DNA of 64,000 nucleotides from CAKSQF01 sp964582375 (lineage in GTDB: Bacteria; Bacillota; Clostridia; Oscillospirales; CAG-272). The notes below the pieces were generated by a model. The model ran no database searches. It was not told the origin of the DNA and saw only the letters and a program-made list of their open reading frames with translations. The stretch covers positions 1 to 64,000 of the forward strand of contig CAZORL010000002.1 in the NCBI GenBank assembly GCA_964582375.1, written 5' to 3'. How positions within the stretch are numbered: the first letter of the stretch is position 1; every line of letters starts with the position of its first letter. Both the position numbers and the translations under genes were made by a program. This document shows, piece after piece, positions 35,059 to 43,646 of the stretch.

Positions 35059-35533
35059 TATCAGGATCGGACACGGATATGACGTCCACCGATTGACAAG
35101 CGGAAGGGATCTGATTCTCGGCGGTGTCAAGATCGAGCACACGAGCGGTCTTCTCGGGCATTCGGACGCTGATGTGCTTGTACACGCGGTAATGGATGCT
35201 ATACTCGGTGCGGCGGCTCTCGGGGACATCGGAACCCATTTTCCCGACAGCGACGAAAAATACAAGGGTGCTGACAGCATCATGCTCCTATGCGAGGTAA
35301 AAAATATCCTCTCGGGTGCAGGATACCGTGTATCGAACATCGATTCAACGATCATAGCACAGGCACCTCGACTTGCACCTCACATTCAAAAAATGCGCAA
35401 GAACATTGCGTCAGCACTTGACATACCGATCGACAGAGTCGGCGTAAAAGCAACGACCGAGGAAAAGCTCGGGTTTACGGGAAATCTCGAAGGAATAGCC
35501 GCACACGCCGTTTGTCTTATTGTATCAAACTAA
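35051..35533 (+). CDS. ispF: 2-C-methyl-D-erythritol 2,4-cyclodiphosphate synthase
   Basis: A 160-residue trimeric zinc enzyme, next step after IspE. RIGHGYDVHRL holds the metal Asp and His; LGHSDADVLVHAVMDAILGA and GDIGTHFPDSD, IIAQAPRLAPHI and KATTEEKLGFTG are diagnostic. AGGAGAGCG precedes ATG within the end of ispD, so the two are translationally coupled. A hairpin AGGGTCGG/CCGACCCT follows at 35553-35574 but lacks a T run. Confidence 0.96.
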   Translation: MNDIRIGHGYDVHRLTSGRDLILGGVKIEHTSGLLGHSDADVLVHAVMDAILGAAALGDIGTHFPDSDEKYKGADSIMLLCEVKNILSGAGYRVSNIDSTIIAQAPRLAPHIQKMRKNIASALDIPIDRVGVKATTEEKLGFTGNLEGIAAHAVCLIVSN

Positions 35534-35688
35534 TCAAAGGTGACAGAAATACAGGGTCGGTAAATTCCGACCCTGCTATATCAAGGCAAGACTCATCCAA
35601 TTTCCATCAGGTTCACGTCCGCTTTTTTATACATCATTATTGGAAATTCATTGCCAAATCTTTTATTTTGCCTGCCTGATAACATAGT

Positions 35689-35805
35689 ATGGAAAAAGTC
35701 GTTTTAAGTTACCGAGCAGGCGGCAGACAAAGCCCTATTGTTTATGAAAAAAGCGTTAAGATCGATAAAAAAGACAAAATAGTTCAAAGAAAAGAGGGAT
35801 TTTGA
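35689..35805 (+). CDS. Short upstream ORF (38 codons) before rpe, doubtful
   Basis: In the 276-base space between ispF and rpe, an ATG at 35689 opens a 38-residue frame (MEKVVLSYRAGGRQSPIVYE..., ending QRKEGF) whose TGA lies four bases before the rpe ATG and which includes the rpe ribosome site GAGGG. It has no ribosome site of its own, so it may be a leader ORF, a remnant or chance. The rest of the space holds an ATTTCCA/TGGAAAT stem and GCCTGCC / GGCAG pairing options; I see no promoter with both boxes. Confidence 0.25.
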   Translation: MEKVVLSYRAGGRQSPIVYEKSVKIDKKDKIVQRKEGF

Positions 35806-35809
35806 TAAA

Positions 35810-36460
35810 ATGAAAACACAAAAAATTGTTGCCCCGTCGATACTGTCAGCCGACTTTTCAAGGCTCGGTCAAGAGATAGCCGACATCGAGTCCGCCGGTG
35901 CGGAATGGGTACACATTGATGTTATGGACGGCTCGTTTGTGCCGAACATTTCATTTGGTGCACCTGTATACAAATGTGTCAGAGGCAGATCAAAAATGAT
36001 GTTCGACGTTCATCTGATGATAAACGAGCCGATCAGATACATTTCGAATTTTGTATCCGCCGGTGCTGATATGATCTGCTTTCACTATGAGGCAACCGAC
36101 AAAGTCATGGAGACGATCTCGGCGATACGGGCGGCAAAGTGTTGCGTGGGGCTTGCCATCAAGCCGTCAACACCCGTATCCGAGATCAAACATTTTCTTT
36201 CGTTTGTAGACATGGTTCTTGTCATGTCTGTTGAGCCCGGATTTGGCGGTCAAAAATTCATGCCCTCAGCACTCGACAAATCAAAAGAACTACTTGAAAT
36301 AAGAGAAGCGTGCGGATATAATTATCTCATCGAGATGGACGGCGGAATATCTGCCGCAAACATCAAAGATGTACGTTCCGTCGGGGTTGATGTCGCAGTC
36401 GCGGGATCGGCTGTATTCGGGTGTGATGATTACAAAGTCGCGATCGATGCATTAAGATAA
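35810..36460 (+). CDS. rpe: Ribulose-phosphate 3-epimerase
   Basis: A 216-residue TIM-barrel enzyme interconverting ribulose 5-phosphate and xylulose 5-phosphate in the pentose phosphate pathway. APSILSADFSRLGQEI at the N-terminus, WVHIDVMDGSFVPNISFG (metal His, Asp), FDVHLMI, VEPGFGGQKF and IEMDGGISAANI match the family throughout. It is usually next to rsgA, which is absent here. GAGGG lies 12 bases before the ATG, rather far. Confidence 0.95.
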   Translation: MKTQKIVAPSILSADFSRLGQEIADIESAGAEWVHIDVMDGSFVPNISFGAPVYKCVRGRSKMMFDVHLMINEPIRYISNFVSAGADMICFHYEATDKVMETISAIRAAKCCVGLAIKPSTPVSEIKHFLSFVDMVLVMSVEPGFGGQKFMPSALDKSKELLEIREACGYNYLIEMDGGISAANIKDVRSVGVDVAVAGSAVFGCDDYKVAIDALR

Positions 36461-36463
36461 CAC

Positions 36464-36499
36464 AAAAATCGTCTGTCAAGCATGTGACAGACGATTTTT
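36464..36499. terminator. Terminator between rpe and ftsH
   Basis: AAAAATCGTCTGTCA (36464-36478) and TGACAGACGATTTTT (36485-36499) are perfect complements with A/T tails that serve both strands. Confidence 0.85.
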
Positions 36500-36508
36500 C
36501 TTAGTTGA

Positions 36509-38320
36509 TCAGCCGAGGATGGACATAAACTCATCGCCGGTGATGGTTTCTTTTTCGTAAAGGAATTTTGCAAGCTCATCAAGCTTTGCCTTGTTTTCGG
36601 TCAGAATAGCGACAGCCTTTTCATGTGCGTTCTTAACGAGTGCAACGACCTGTTCGTCGATCTCGGTCTGCGTGTGTTCGGAGCAGGAAAGGGATGCGTC
36701 GCCGCCGAGATATCTGTTGGAGACGACCTCGAGTGCCACCATTCCGAAGCGATCGCTCATTCCGTAGCGAGTGATCATCGCTCGCGCAAGCTTTGTCGCC
36801 TGTTCGATATCATTCGACGCACCTGTGGTAACCGTTCCGCAGGCGACCTCTTCCGCGGCTCTTCCGCCTGTCAGTGTGACGATCTTGTTTTCGATCTCTT
36901 CCCTATCGAGGAGATATTTATTTCCCTCATCGACCTGCATTGTATAGCCAAGCGCACCCGATGTTCTCGGAATTATCGTGATCTTTTGCACGGGTGCGGA
37001 CTTTGTCTGTTTTGCGGCAACAAGTGCGTGTCCGATCTCGTGATAGGACACGAGCATCTTCTCTTTATCGGTAAGGATCGCGTTTTTCTTTTGATAACCT
37101 GCGATAACGACCTCGATGCTTTCTTCGAGATCCTCCTCAGTCACCTCGGATCTGCCCGCACGCACTGCACGAAGTGCACCTTCATTAATGATATTTGCAA
37201 GTTCTGCGCCCGACGCGCCCGACGCCATTCTCGCGATCTTTTCGAAATCGATTCCATCCGCATGCTTTATCTTCTTTGCGTGAACACGAAGTATCGCCTC
37301 TCTGCCGATCAAATCGGGCAGTTCGACCGGCACGCGTCTGTCAAAACGCCCGGGGCGAGTCAGAGCGGGGTCAAGTGTTTCGGGGCGGTTGGTTGCGGCA
37401 AGGATGATAACTCCCGTGTTTCCGCCGAATCCGTCCATCTCGGTAAGAAGCTGATTTAGCGTCTGTTCGCGCTCGTCATTTCCGCCGATCCTGCCGTCGC
37501 GTTTTTGACCGATGGCATCGATCTCATCTATGAACACAATACACGGTGCTTTTTCTTTTGCCTGTTTGAAAAGGTCACGCACTTTTGATGCACCCATGCC
37601 GACAAACATTTCGACAAATTCCGAGCCTGATATTGAGAAGAACGGCACATTTGCCTCGCCCGCAACAGCTTTTGCGAGCATGGTTTTACCCGTACCGGGA
37701 GGGCCGACAAGAAGGACGCCTTTGGGCATGGACGCACCGATGGATTCGTATTTTTGCGGATCATGAAGATACTCAACGATCTCGGCAAGATTTTCCTTTG
37801 CCTCATCCTCGCCCGCGACATCCGAAAACTTGATTCCGTCAGACGATTTGACATAGATCTTGGCACTGCTCTTGCCCATATCGAACATCATGGACGCACC
37901 GCCGCCGGATGCTTTATTCATGATCTTCTTGGATATCAGTTGACCGAGAAGAAGAAAAACGCCGATGGGCAATATCCACGAAAGGATGAACGAGAGGATC
38001 GGGGACATTTCCTCGATTATCTCACTCGAAAAATTTGCTCCCGATGCGGCAAGTCTCGAAACAAGATCGGGGTCATCCATTTTGCCTGTTTTATAGACAT
38101 TTTTGCCGTCTTTATCGGTGAAAAGTATGCGATTATCCTGAACTTCGACCTTGCCGATCTCTTTACTCTCGGTCATGGTAATAAAAGTTCCGTAATCGAC
38201 TTCCTTAATTCTCATTTGCTGAAGCGAAGGTGTCAAAAAAAGATTGATAAACAATATGACGAGAAGAACGATACTATAATAAAACAGCAGTGGTTTTCTC
38301 GGTTTTTTTACTTCGTTCAT
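36509..38320 (-). CDS. ftsH: ATP-dependent zinc metalloprotease FtsH
   Basis: A 603-residue membrane AAA+ protease for quality control of membrane and regulatory proteins. Two membrane helices (about 14-30 and 108-128) flank an extracytoplasmic segment. The AAA module has Walker A GPPGTGKTMLAKA (near residue 203), Walker B CIVFIDEIDAIG, and second region of homology NRPETLDPALTRPGRFDRR. The protease has the zinc motif HEIGH near residue 428. The length is close to the family minimum and the C-terminal tail is short. It overlaps the sensor kinase gene by four bases. Confidence 0.97.
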   Translation of the reverse strand: MNEVKKPRKPLLFYYSIVLLVILFINLFLTPSLQQMRIKEVDYGTFITMTESKEIGKVEVQDNRILFTDKDGKNVYKTGKMDDPDLVSRLAASGANFSSEIIEEMSPILSFILSWILPIGVFLLLGQLISKKIMNKASGGGASMMFDMGKSSAKIYVKSSDGIKFSDVAGEDEAKENLAEIVEYLHDPQKYESIGASMPKGVLLVGPPGTGKTMLAKAVAGEANVPFFSISGSEFVEMFVGMGASKVRDLFKQAKEKAPCIVFIDEIDAIGQKRDGRIGGNDEREQTLNQLLTEMDGFGGNTGVIILAATNRPETLDPALTRPGRFDRRVPVELPDLIGREAILRVHAKKIKHADGIDFEKIARMASGASGAELANIINEGALRAVRAGRSEVTEEDLEESIEVVIAGYQKKNAILTDKEKMLVSYHEIGHALVAAKQTKSAPVQKITIIPRTSGALGYTMQVDEGNKYLLDREEIENKIVTLTGGRAAEEVACGTVTTGASNDIEQATKLARAMITRYGMSDRFGMVALEVVSNRYLGGDASLSCSEHTQTEIDEQVVALVKNAHEKAVAILTENKAKLDELAKFLYEKETITGDEFMSILG

Positions 38321-39801
38321 TGCTTTTTGCCTTTCTCAACGGGAGGGATCGACTGTTTCCCGGCTTTTTTCAACGTGAAAACAAATTCACAATACTGTCC
38401 CTGCTTACTGTTTACAGAGATCGTCTCTTTATGCGCATCGATGATAGTTTTTGTGATATACATTCCGAGTCCGACACCGGTTTTATCTTTTCCGCGGCTC
38501 TTATCTCCCTTATAGAATCTATCAAAGATATGCGGAATATCCTCGGCGGCGATGCCTTCTCCTTCATTATAGACCGAAATGTATATCTTTTTATCTTTAT
38601 CTTCGATCTTAAGGACATACCTTCCGCCCTCACGAGAGAACTTCACGGCATTATCACAAATATTATAGAGTATCTGATGGATAGCGTCACGGTCTGCGAT
38701 GACCATCTCACGGTCGTTATCACACTCGAAGCTGACGTCGAGTTTTTTCTGATCGATCCTTGTTTCGAACGAGATGAGCACCTGCCTTGCCATCTCGCAG
38801 ACATCAAATGGTTGCATTGTGAACTTGCGCTCACCAGCCTCGATACGCGATATATCGAGCAGCGATGAAACAAGTCGCGACAGACGTCTGACCTCGCTTG
38901 CGACTATCTCAAGGTAGTAGGACTGCTTTTCGGGAGGGATCGCTCCGTCAAGTATTCCATCGATATACCCCGAGATCGTTGTCATTGGTGTTCTGAGATC
39001 ATGGGAGACATTAGCAAGGAATGTGCTTCGAGTATCCTCGAGGGTGGCAAGACTGGACGCCATATTATTGAACGCCATCGCAAGCTCGGATATTTCGTTG
39101 TCACCTACAACGGGGACACGCACATCGAAATGACCTGCCGCGAACTCGCGTGCGGCACGGCTCATCGATTTTATTGGACGTACTATACGTTCACTGATGA
39201 AATAGCTTGCGATTATCGCGGCTATCATCACCCACATAGATGCCATAAGGATCATCCGATTAAGCGATCCGATAACGCCTGCGGTATACGAGAGAGGTGT
39301 GCAAGCGAAGATCACGCACTCCGGAGCTGTCTGATCTGGAAGAGGAATTGCATAAGAATAATGCTTTTCGGACAAAAGCCCACCGAAGTCAGAGCCTTTG
39401 GAGTCAAATCTGACTTCAAGATCTGACGAGGAAAGCTTTCCGACCGATTTTTTTGCATCAAATTCTTCCGGCGCGGTCTTATCGGCAAAAATGACCTTGC
39501 CATCGACATCAATGATCAAGACGAACATATTTCTTGTATGCCGCGTGATAGCGGAAACTATCGTTTCTGTCGATTCAGACTCGCTTACGATATAATCTTT
39601 GATGCTTTTGTACGAACTGTCGGCATATTCCGATCTGATAAGATAATCGACAGACTGAGCGATTCGCGACAGATCTGCCTCTGTGCCATTGTCAGAGTGC
39701 GTCTTGACGATTGAACCGACGATGACAGTGAGAATGGAAAAGCTGACCAGGATTATCGCCATAAAAGCGGTCATATATCTGGCAAATACGCTTTTGAACA
39801 T
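38317..39801 (-). CDS. Membrane sensor histidine kinase
   Basis: A 494-residue two-component kinase. Helix one is at residues 8-28, an external sensor of about 150 residues follows, and helix two lies near 183-203. HAMP runs through SERIVRPIKSMSRAAREFA. HisKA carries the phosphoacceptor in FLANVSHDLRTPMT (His near residue 265). HATPase has ILYNICDNAVKFS, GEGIAAEDIPHIFDRF and TGVGLGMYITKTII. ATG 39801 has GAGGGAATTTG upstream. No regulator is adjacent; the nearest is the OmpR-type protein at 42899. It lies between ychF and ftsH on the same strand. Confidence 0.93.
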   Translation of the reverse strand: MFKSVFARYMTAFMAIILVSFSILTVIVGSIVKTHSDNGTEADLSRIAQSVDYLIRSEYADSSYKSIKDYIVSESESTETIVSAITRHTRNMFVLIIDVDGKVIFADKTAPEEFDAKKSVGKLSSSDLEVRFDSKGSDFGGLLSEKHYSYAIPLPDQTAPECVIFACTPLSYTAGVIGSLNRMILMASMWVMIAAIIASYFISERIVRPIKSMSRAAREFAAGHFDVRVPVVGDNEISELAMAFNNMASSLATLEDTRSTFLANVSHDLRTPMTTISGYIDGILDGAIPPEKQSYYLEIVASEVRRLSRLVSSLLDISRIEAGERKFTMQPFDVCEMARQVLISFETRIDQKKLDVSFECDNDREMVIADRDAIHQILYNICDNAVKFSREGGRYVLKIEDKDKKIYISVYNEGEGIAAEDIPHIFDRFYKGDKSRGKDKTGVGLGMYITKTIIDAHKETISVNSKQGQYCEFVFTLKKAGKQSIPPVEKGKKQ

Positions 39802-39825
39802 CAAATTCCCTCTTTCGAAAAAGTA

Positions 39826-40920
39826 TTATACATTAAATCTAAACAAAACGACATCGCCGTCCTGCATAACATAGTCTTTGCCCTCACTGCGATAAAGCCC
39901 TCTTTCTTTTGCCGCGGCAATTGAGCCACAGGTCTTCAGATCATCATAAGACACGATCTCAGCACGGATAAACCCACGTTCAAAATCGGTATGGATCTTA
40001 CCCGCCGCCTGGGGAGCTTTTGTTCCGCGTTTGATCGTCCAAGCGCGAACCTCTTGGACACCGGCAGTCAGGAAGGAGATAAGTCCCATCAAATGATAGC
40101 TTGCGCGAACAAGTTTATCAAGACCGCTTTCGGTAATTCCGAGATCGGCAAGGAAAAGAGCTTTTTCTTCATCGTCGAGTTCGGCGATTTCTGCCTCGAC
40201 GCCTGCACAGATCGGAACGATCTCGGCATTTTCGGATGCGGCAAATGCGGCAAGCTTATTATAGCCATCATTTTCAACATATCCGCCGCCGACCTCATCC
40301 TCGCCGATATTGGCGGCGTAGATCACGGGTTTCATGGTGAGAAGCGAAACATCCGACATTATTTTGAGTTCGTCGGCGGTATATTCGAGCGAACGAGCGG
40401 ACTTTCCCTCTTCAAGGGCGGAATGTACTCTCTGCAGAAGTTCGAGTTCTTCAGCATATTTCTTGTCACCGCGTAAAAGTTTAGTCGTTTTGTCGATTCG
40501 TCGCTCGAGAGTTTCGATATCGGCAAAGATCAGCTCTAAATTGATCGTTTCCACATCGCGAAGCGGATCGATCGAGCCGTCAACGTGAATAATATTTGAA
40601 TTTTCGAAACAACGAACAACATGGACGATCGCATCGACCTCTCTTATATGTCCGAGAAACTTATTGCCGAGACCTTCACCTCGAGATGCGCCCTTTACGA
40701 GTCCAGCTATATCAACAAATTCGATAACGGCAGGGGTGTATTTTTCGGCATGATAAAGATCGTTAAGCCAATCAAGTCTTTCATCGGGCACGGGTACGAC
40801 TCCGACATTCGGTTCGATCGTGCAAAAAGGATAGTTTGCCGATTCAGCACCCGCGTTTGTAATTGCGTTAAAAAGTGTACTCTTTCCTACATTCGGAAGT
40901 CCTACTATACCGAGCTTCAT
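39826..40920 (-). CDS. ychF: Redox-regulated ribosome-binding ATPase YchF
   Basis: A 364-residue Obg-family P-loop NTPase. G1 is GLPNVGKSTLFN, G2/G3 region FVDIAGLVKGASRGEGLGNKFL, a coiled region in the middle, and the C-terminal TGS-like domain ending GSIAAAKERGLYRSEGKDYVMQDGDVVLFRFNV, typical of YchF. The start at 40920 (MKLGIVG) follows AAGGAGAAC. It associates with ribosomes and binds ATP rather than GTP. The sensor kinase gene begins 25 bases later. Confidence 0.97.
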   Translation of the reverse strand: MKLGIVGLPNVGKSTLFNAITNAGAESANYPFCTIEPNVGVVPVPDERLDWLNDLYHAEKYTPAVIEFVDIAGLVKGASRGEGLGNKFLGHIREVDAIVHVVRCFENSNIIHVDGSIDPLRDVETINLELIFADIETLERRIDKTTKLLRGDKKYAEELELLQRVHSALEEGKSARSLEYTADELKIMSDVSLLTMKPVIYAANIGEDEVGGGYVENDGYNKLAAFAASENAEIVPICAGVEAEIAELDDEEKALFLADLGITESGLDKLVRASYHLMGLISFLTAGVQEVRAWTIKRGTKAPQAAGKIHTDFERGFIRAEIVSYDDLKTCGSIAAAKERGLYRSEGKDYVMQDGDVVLFRFNV

Positions 40921-40989
40921 ATATGTCTGTTCTCCTTCAGATATCAAGGTAATAATTATAAGTCAAAGCGAGTTCTCTCCTGACATTAT

Positions 40990-41018
40990 ATTATATCAAT
41001 TATTTTCACTTTTCTCAA
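40990..41018 (-). promoter_or_regulatory. Promoter of the ychF-kinase-ftsH operon
   Basis: Minus strand: TTGAGA (41018-41013), 17-base spacer, TATAAT (40995-40990); a second overlapping TATAAT lies at 40990-40985. Confidence 0.7.
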
Positions 41019-41061
41019 GAGATATTTTGTAAATAAATGGCGAAATCGTGCAAAAAAGCAC

Positions 41062-41096
41062 AAAACCCCAAGACAGCACAAGAGGCTGTCTTGGGG
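41062..41096 (-). terminator. Terminator of the decayed exopolysaccharide genes
   Basis: CCCCAAGACAGC (41066-41077) pairs with GCTGTCTTGGGG (41085-41096); on the minus strand TTTTG follows. Confidence 0.75.
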
Positions 41097-41103
41097 TAAA
41101 AGG

Positions 41104-41928
41104 TTATTTGAGTTTGTAAAAATTATCAACAACGATCTTAAGGAGCGTATCTTCGTTTGGTGTAAACTCCATATAGCCGTCAACGATCTTATTATTGCCT
41201 TCGATCTCGGTAATTCCGAGGAAATCGTATTCCTTGAATTTATCGGCGATCTCCTTCATTCTGTACTCTGTCGAGTCGTAAACAGTATACTGACCGACTT
41301 CATCGACAGCCCTCAGGAGAAACTCGGGATCATTATCGGAACATTCCTCAAGTTTCTTGGTTAGAGCGTTCAAGTACTGTTCCTGGCGCTTCATGCGTGA
41401 GGCGTTGGTTGCATCTTCAAGACCTTTTCTTGTGCGTACATAAGTCAATGCCTGATCGCCGACGAGTTTAACAGTCTGACCCTTTACAAGCGTGTCATCG
41501 ATTCCGGTAAAATCATCGAGAATCTCTCCCTCAACACCGCCTACAAGATCATTGATCTTGGCAACCGATTCCGTTGTGAGCGAAAAATAATGATCGATCT
41601 TGACACCATGCAAGAGATCGGAGACAGAGTATGCAGTATTTCGACAACTGATCTTACCGCTTGAATCATAAACATAGTTGTACGCAAGTGCGATCTGCTT
41701 TTTGACCGTCTCGATCTTGTTTCAGCTGATATCAAGCCGATTGACATTTGCCATGGTATCGCGGTTGATCTGAACAGACGAGCACTTCTCGCCGTCCGGG
41801 ATCGTAAAGTCGAGGTTTGCGCGGATAAGTTTATATTGCTCGGTTGCGGTAAAGGCAAGATTCTTATGAAGTGTTCTTGCATCCTCGCCGTCCGGCATAA
41901 ACTGTTTATTCTTTTTGTTAGATGCCAT
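41104..41928 (-). pseudogene. CpsD start fused to LCP (LytR-CpsA-Psr) end, with in-frame TGA
   Basis: One reading frame of 275 codons with a single TGA at 41724-41722. The first about 50 residues (MASNKKNKQFMPDGEDAR, NLAFTATEQYKLIRANLDFT) match the N-terminus of capsular tyrosine kinases CpsD, but the Walker motifs are missing. The sequence passes at GEKC-SSVQINRDTM into the middle of an LCP wall-glycopolymer ligase. After the TGA it continues in the same frame with NKIETVKKQIALAYNYVY, VKIDHYFSLTTESVAKIND and YVRTRKGLEDATNASRMKRQEQY, the LCP core and its conserved Arg residues. Two thirds of CpsD and the first half of LCP are lost. A decayed deletion fusion fits; an assembly join across divergent strains is the alternative. 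Confidence 0.75.
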
Positions 41929-42658
41929 TATCTGCCATCCTTCCCATTTTCCCTTTTCGGCTCGTTCTTGCTGTAATAGGCGTATGATCTGCCGCCGATA
42001 TTTACAAGATCGGGCACTCTGCCGAGTATCGGGTAATCGTAAGTGCGGAGAACATATTCGTCATCGTGAACCGTTCCGTCCATCAGTGCGGCAACAACGA
42101 TAAGTCCTGCGGACACGATGACTCCGAGCACGAGACCGATTGCAGTGTACGATGTGATGCTCGGTGCGACCTTATCGAGATCGGGGACAGCGGAATCGAC
42201 AACTTTCATCGACGCTCCGTCGATAACCTCGGATATCTTGGTTGGGAGAACCTCTGCTATCGTATTGGCGATCTTGACGGCCTCATACGGGTCATTTGAG
42301 GCTACGGTGACCTTCATGATCTCGGTATCGTTGGAAGATGAGTACTTCACCATATGTGAAAGCTCTTTCCAATTGTAATCGACACCCGATTTTTCAATCA
42401 TGCGTTCAAGCGTGCTTCGGCTGTTTAAGATCTCGCCATACGTCTTGACAAGGCTTTGTGCCGCAGTAAGANNNNNNNNNNNNNNNNNNNNNNNNNNNNN
42501 NNNNNNNNNNNNNNNNNNNNNNNNNNNNNNNNNNNNNNNNNNNNNNNNNNNNNNNNNNNNNNNNNNNNNNNTCGGCTGTTTAAGATCTCGCCATACGTCT
42601 TGACAAGGCTTTGTGCCGCAGTAAGAGAAGAAATCAGATCTCTGCCGCTTGTTTGCAT
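41928..42658 (-). pseudogene. Truncated CpsC/Wzz chain-length protein (N-terminus missing), split by an artificial gap
   Basis: The product has the Wzz features TAAQSLVKTYGEILNSR, VTVASNDPYEAVKIANTIA, a C-terminal membrane helix (TAIGLVLGVIVSAGLIVVAAL) and YDYPILGRVPDLV. About 70 N-terminal residues with the first membrane helix are absent: it begins MQTSGRDLISSL straight after a promoter and GAGGAAG. The 100-N gap is flanked by the same 55 bases; if they are merged the frame is continuous and the product is 191 residues. Without its first helix it cannot span the membrane as normal Wzz does. Its TAA overlaps the ATG of the CpsD remnant (TAATG). Confidence 0.7.
42417..42626. repeat. 55-base direct repeat flanking a 100-N gap (assembly overlap)
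   Basis: Bases 42417-42471 and 42572-42626 are identical and lie immediately on either side of 100 N (42472-42571). Both match the same CpsC codons, and collapsing them restores one frame. This is the signature of contig ends that share a k-mer and were scaffolded with N instead of being merged, so it is not a biological duplication. Confidence 0.9.
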
Positions 42659-42680
42659 ACAGTTACCGATCTTCCTCGCT

Positions 42681-42709
42681 ATTATACCATACTTTTCAAA
42701 AAACTTCAA
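42681..42709 (-). promoter_or_regulatory. Promoter of the exopolysaccharide remnant
   Basis: Minus strand: TTGAAG (42709-42704), 17-base spacer ending GTATGG, TATAAT (42686-42681), 23 bases before the truncated cpsC start. It implies that the remnant is still transcribed. Confidence 0.65.
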
Positions 42710-42898
42710 ACGGCGACACTGCCTTCGTTTGTTTTCCTTTCCGAAAAAGGTGAATAACACTTCTTCAAAAAATCACATAAAATTCACAATATCGTCATGG
42801 TTTACTCTTATATATGGATTATAATAAATATGAACTTGGATAACAATTTAACGAAGTTAATATTTGAGATTGAAAAGATAAAACAGGAGGAATTCACA

Positions 42899-43588
42899 AT
42901 GGGAACAAAATTACTTGTAGTTGACGATGATGCCAACATTTGCGAAATGGTCAGGCTCTATCTTGAAAAAGAGGGCTACGAGGTCAAGACCGCCGTTGAC
43001 GGTGTCGAGGGCGTAAGCTACTTCAAAATGTACGAGCCCGATCTCGTTCTGCTCGACATAATGCTTCCCCGCAAGGACGGCTGGCAGGTATGCCGCGAGA
43101 TCCGCGAGATCTCGACAAAGCCGATCATCATGGTAACGGCAAAGGGAGAGGTCTTCGACAAGGTGCTCGGACTTGAGCTTGGTGCGGATGACTTCATGGT
43201 AAAGCCCTTTGACATGAAGGAACTGTCGGCACGTATCAAAGCGGTACTTCGCAGATACAGTGCGCACGAGCAGAACTCGGACGATGAGGTCATAAAGTTT
43301 GACAACATCGAGATCAGCCTGCAAAAGTACGAGCTTAAGCTTGCCGGACGCTCGGTCGATATTCCCCCAAAGGAGCTCGAACTGCTCTATTTCCTTGCAT
43401 CGAACTACAATCGCGTATTTACACGAGATCAGCTGCTCGACAAGGTCTGGGGATTTGATTATCTCGGCGACTCGCGCACGGTCGATGTTCATGTAAAGCG
43501 ACTTCGCGAAAAGCTCGAGGGTGTATCGAACAAATGGATCCTCAAGACCGTTTGGGGCGTCGGATACAAATTCGAGATCCTTCAATAA
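42899..43588 (+). CDS. OmpR/PhoB-family response regulator
   Basis: A 229-residue two-component regulator. The receiver domain has the acidic pair VVDDDANI, the phosphoacceptor in LVLLDIMLPRKDGW (Asp near 53), the T/S and Lys switch residues in IIMVTAKGE and FMVKPFD. The C-terminal winged helix has PPKELELLYFLA, VFTRDQLLDKVWGFDY and RTVDVHVKRLREKL. AGGAGG lies eight bases before ATG 42899. It stands alone; the kinase at 38317 is a plausible partner although transcribed the other way and separated by ychF and the capsule remnant. Its targets are unknown. Confidence 0.95.
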   Translation: MGTKLLVVDDDANICEMVRLYLEKEGYEVKTAVDGVEGVSYFKMYEPDLVLLDIMLPRKDGWQVCREIREISTKPIIMVTAKGEVFDKVLGLELGADDFMVKPFDMKELSARIKAVLRRYSAHEQNSDDEVIKFDNIEISLQKYELKLAGRSVDIPPKELELLYFLASNYNRVFTRDQLLDKVWGFDYLGDSRTVDVHVKRLREKLEGVSNKWILKTVWGVGYKFEILQ

Positions 43589-43602
43589 TCTGACATCATT
43601 AT

Positions 43603-43640
43603 AATAATAACGCCGTCTCATATGAGGCGGCGTTATTATT
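43603..43640. terminator. Terminator between response regulator and livF
   Basis: AATAATAACGCCG (43603-43615) pairs with CGGCGTTATTATT (43628-43640), with CTCATATGAG inside. A/T-rich flanks serve both strands. Confidence 0.8.
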
Positions 43641-43646
43641 ATGGTA

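Noticed and set aside
41722..41724. In-frame TGA as a recoded (selenocysteine or tryptophan/glycine) codon
   Set aside because: Several genes here end in TGA, no SECIS-like hairpin was seen after it, and the gene is already a truncated fusion, so a nonsense mutation is simpler.
42472..42571. 55-base direct repeats around the N run as a target-site duplication or mobile element
   Set aside because: The copies touch the N run exactly and restore one gene when merged, which is the mark of an assembly overlap.
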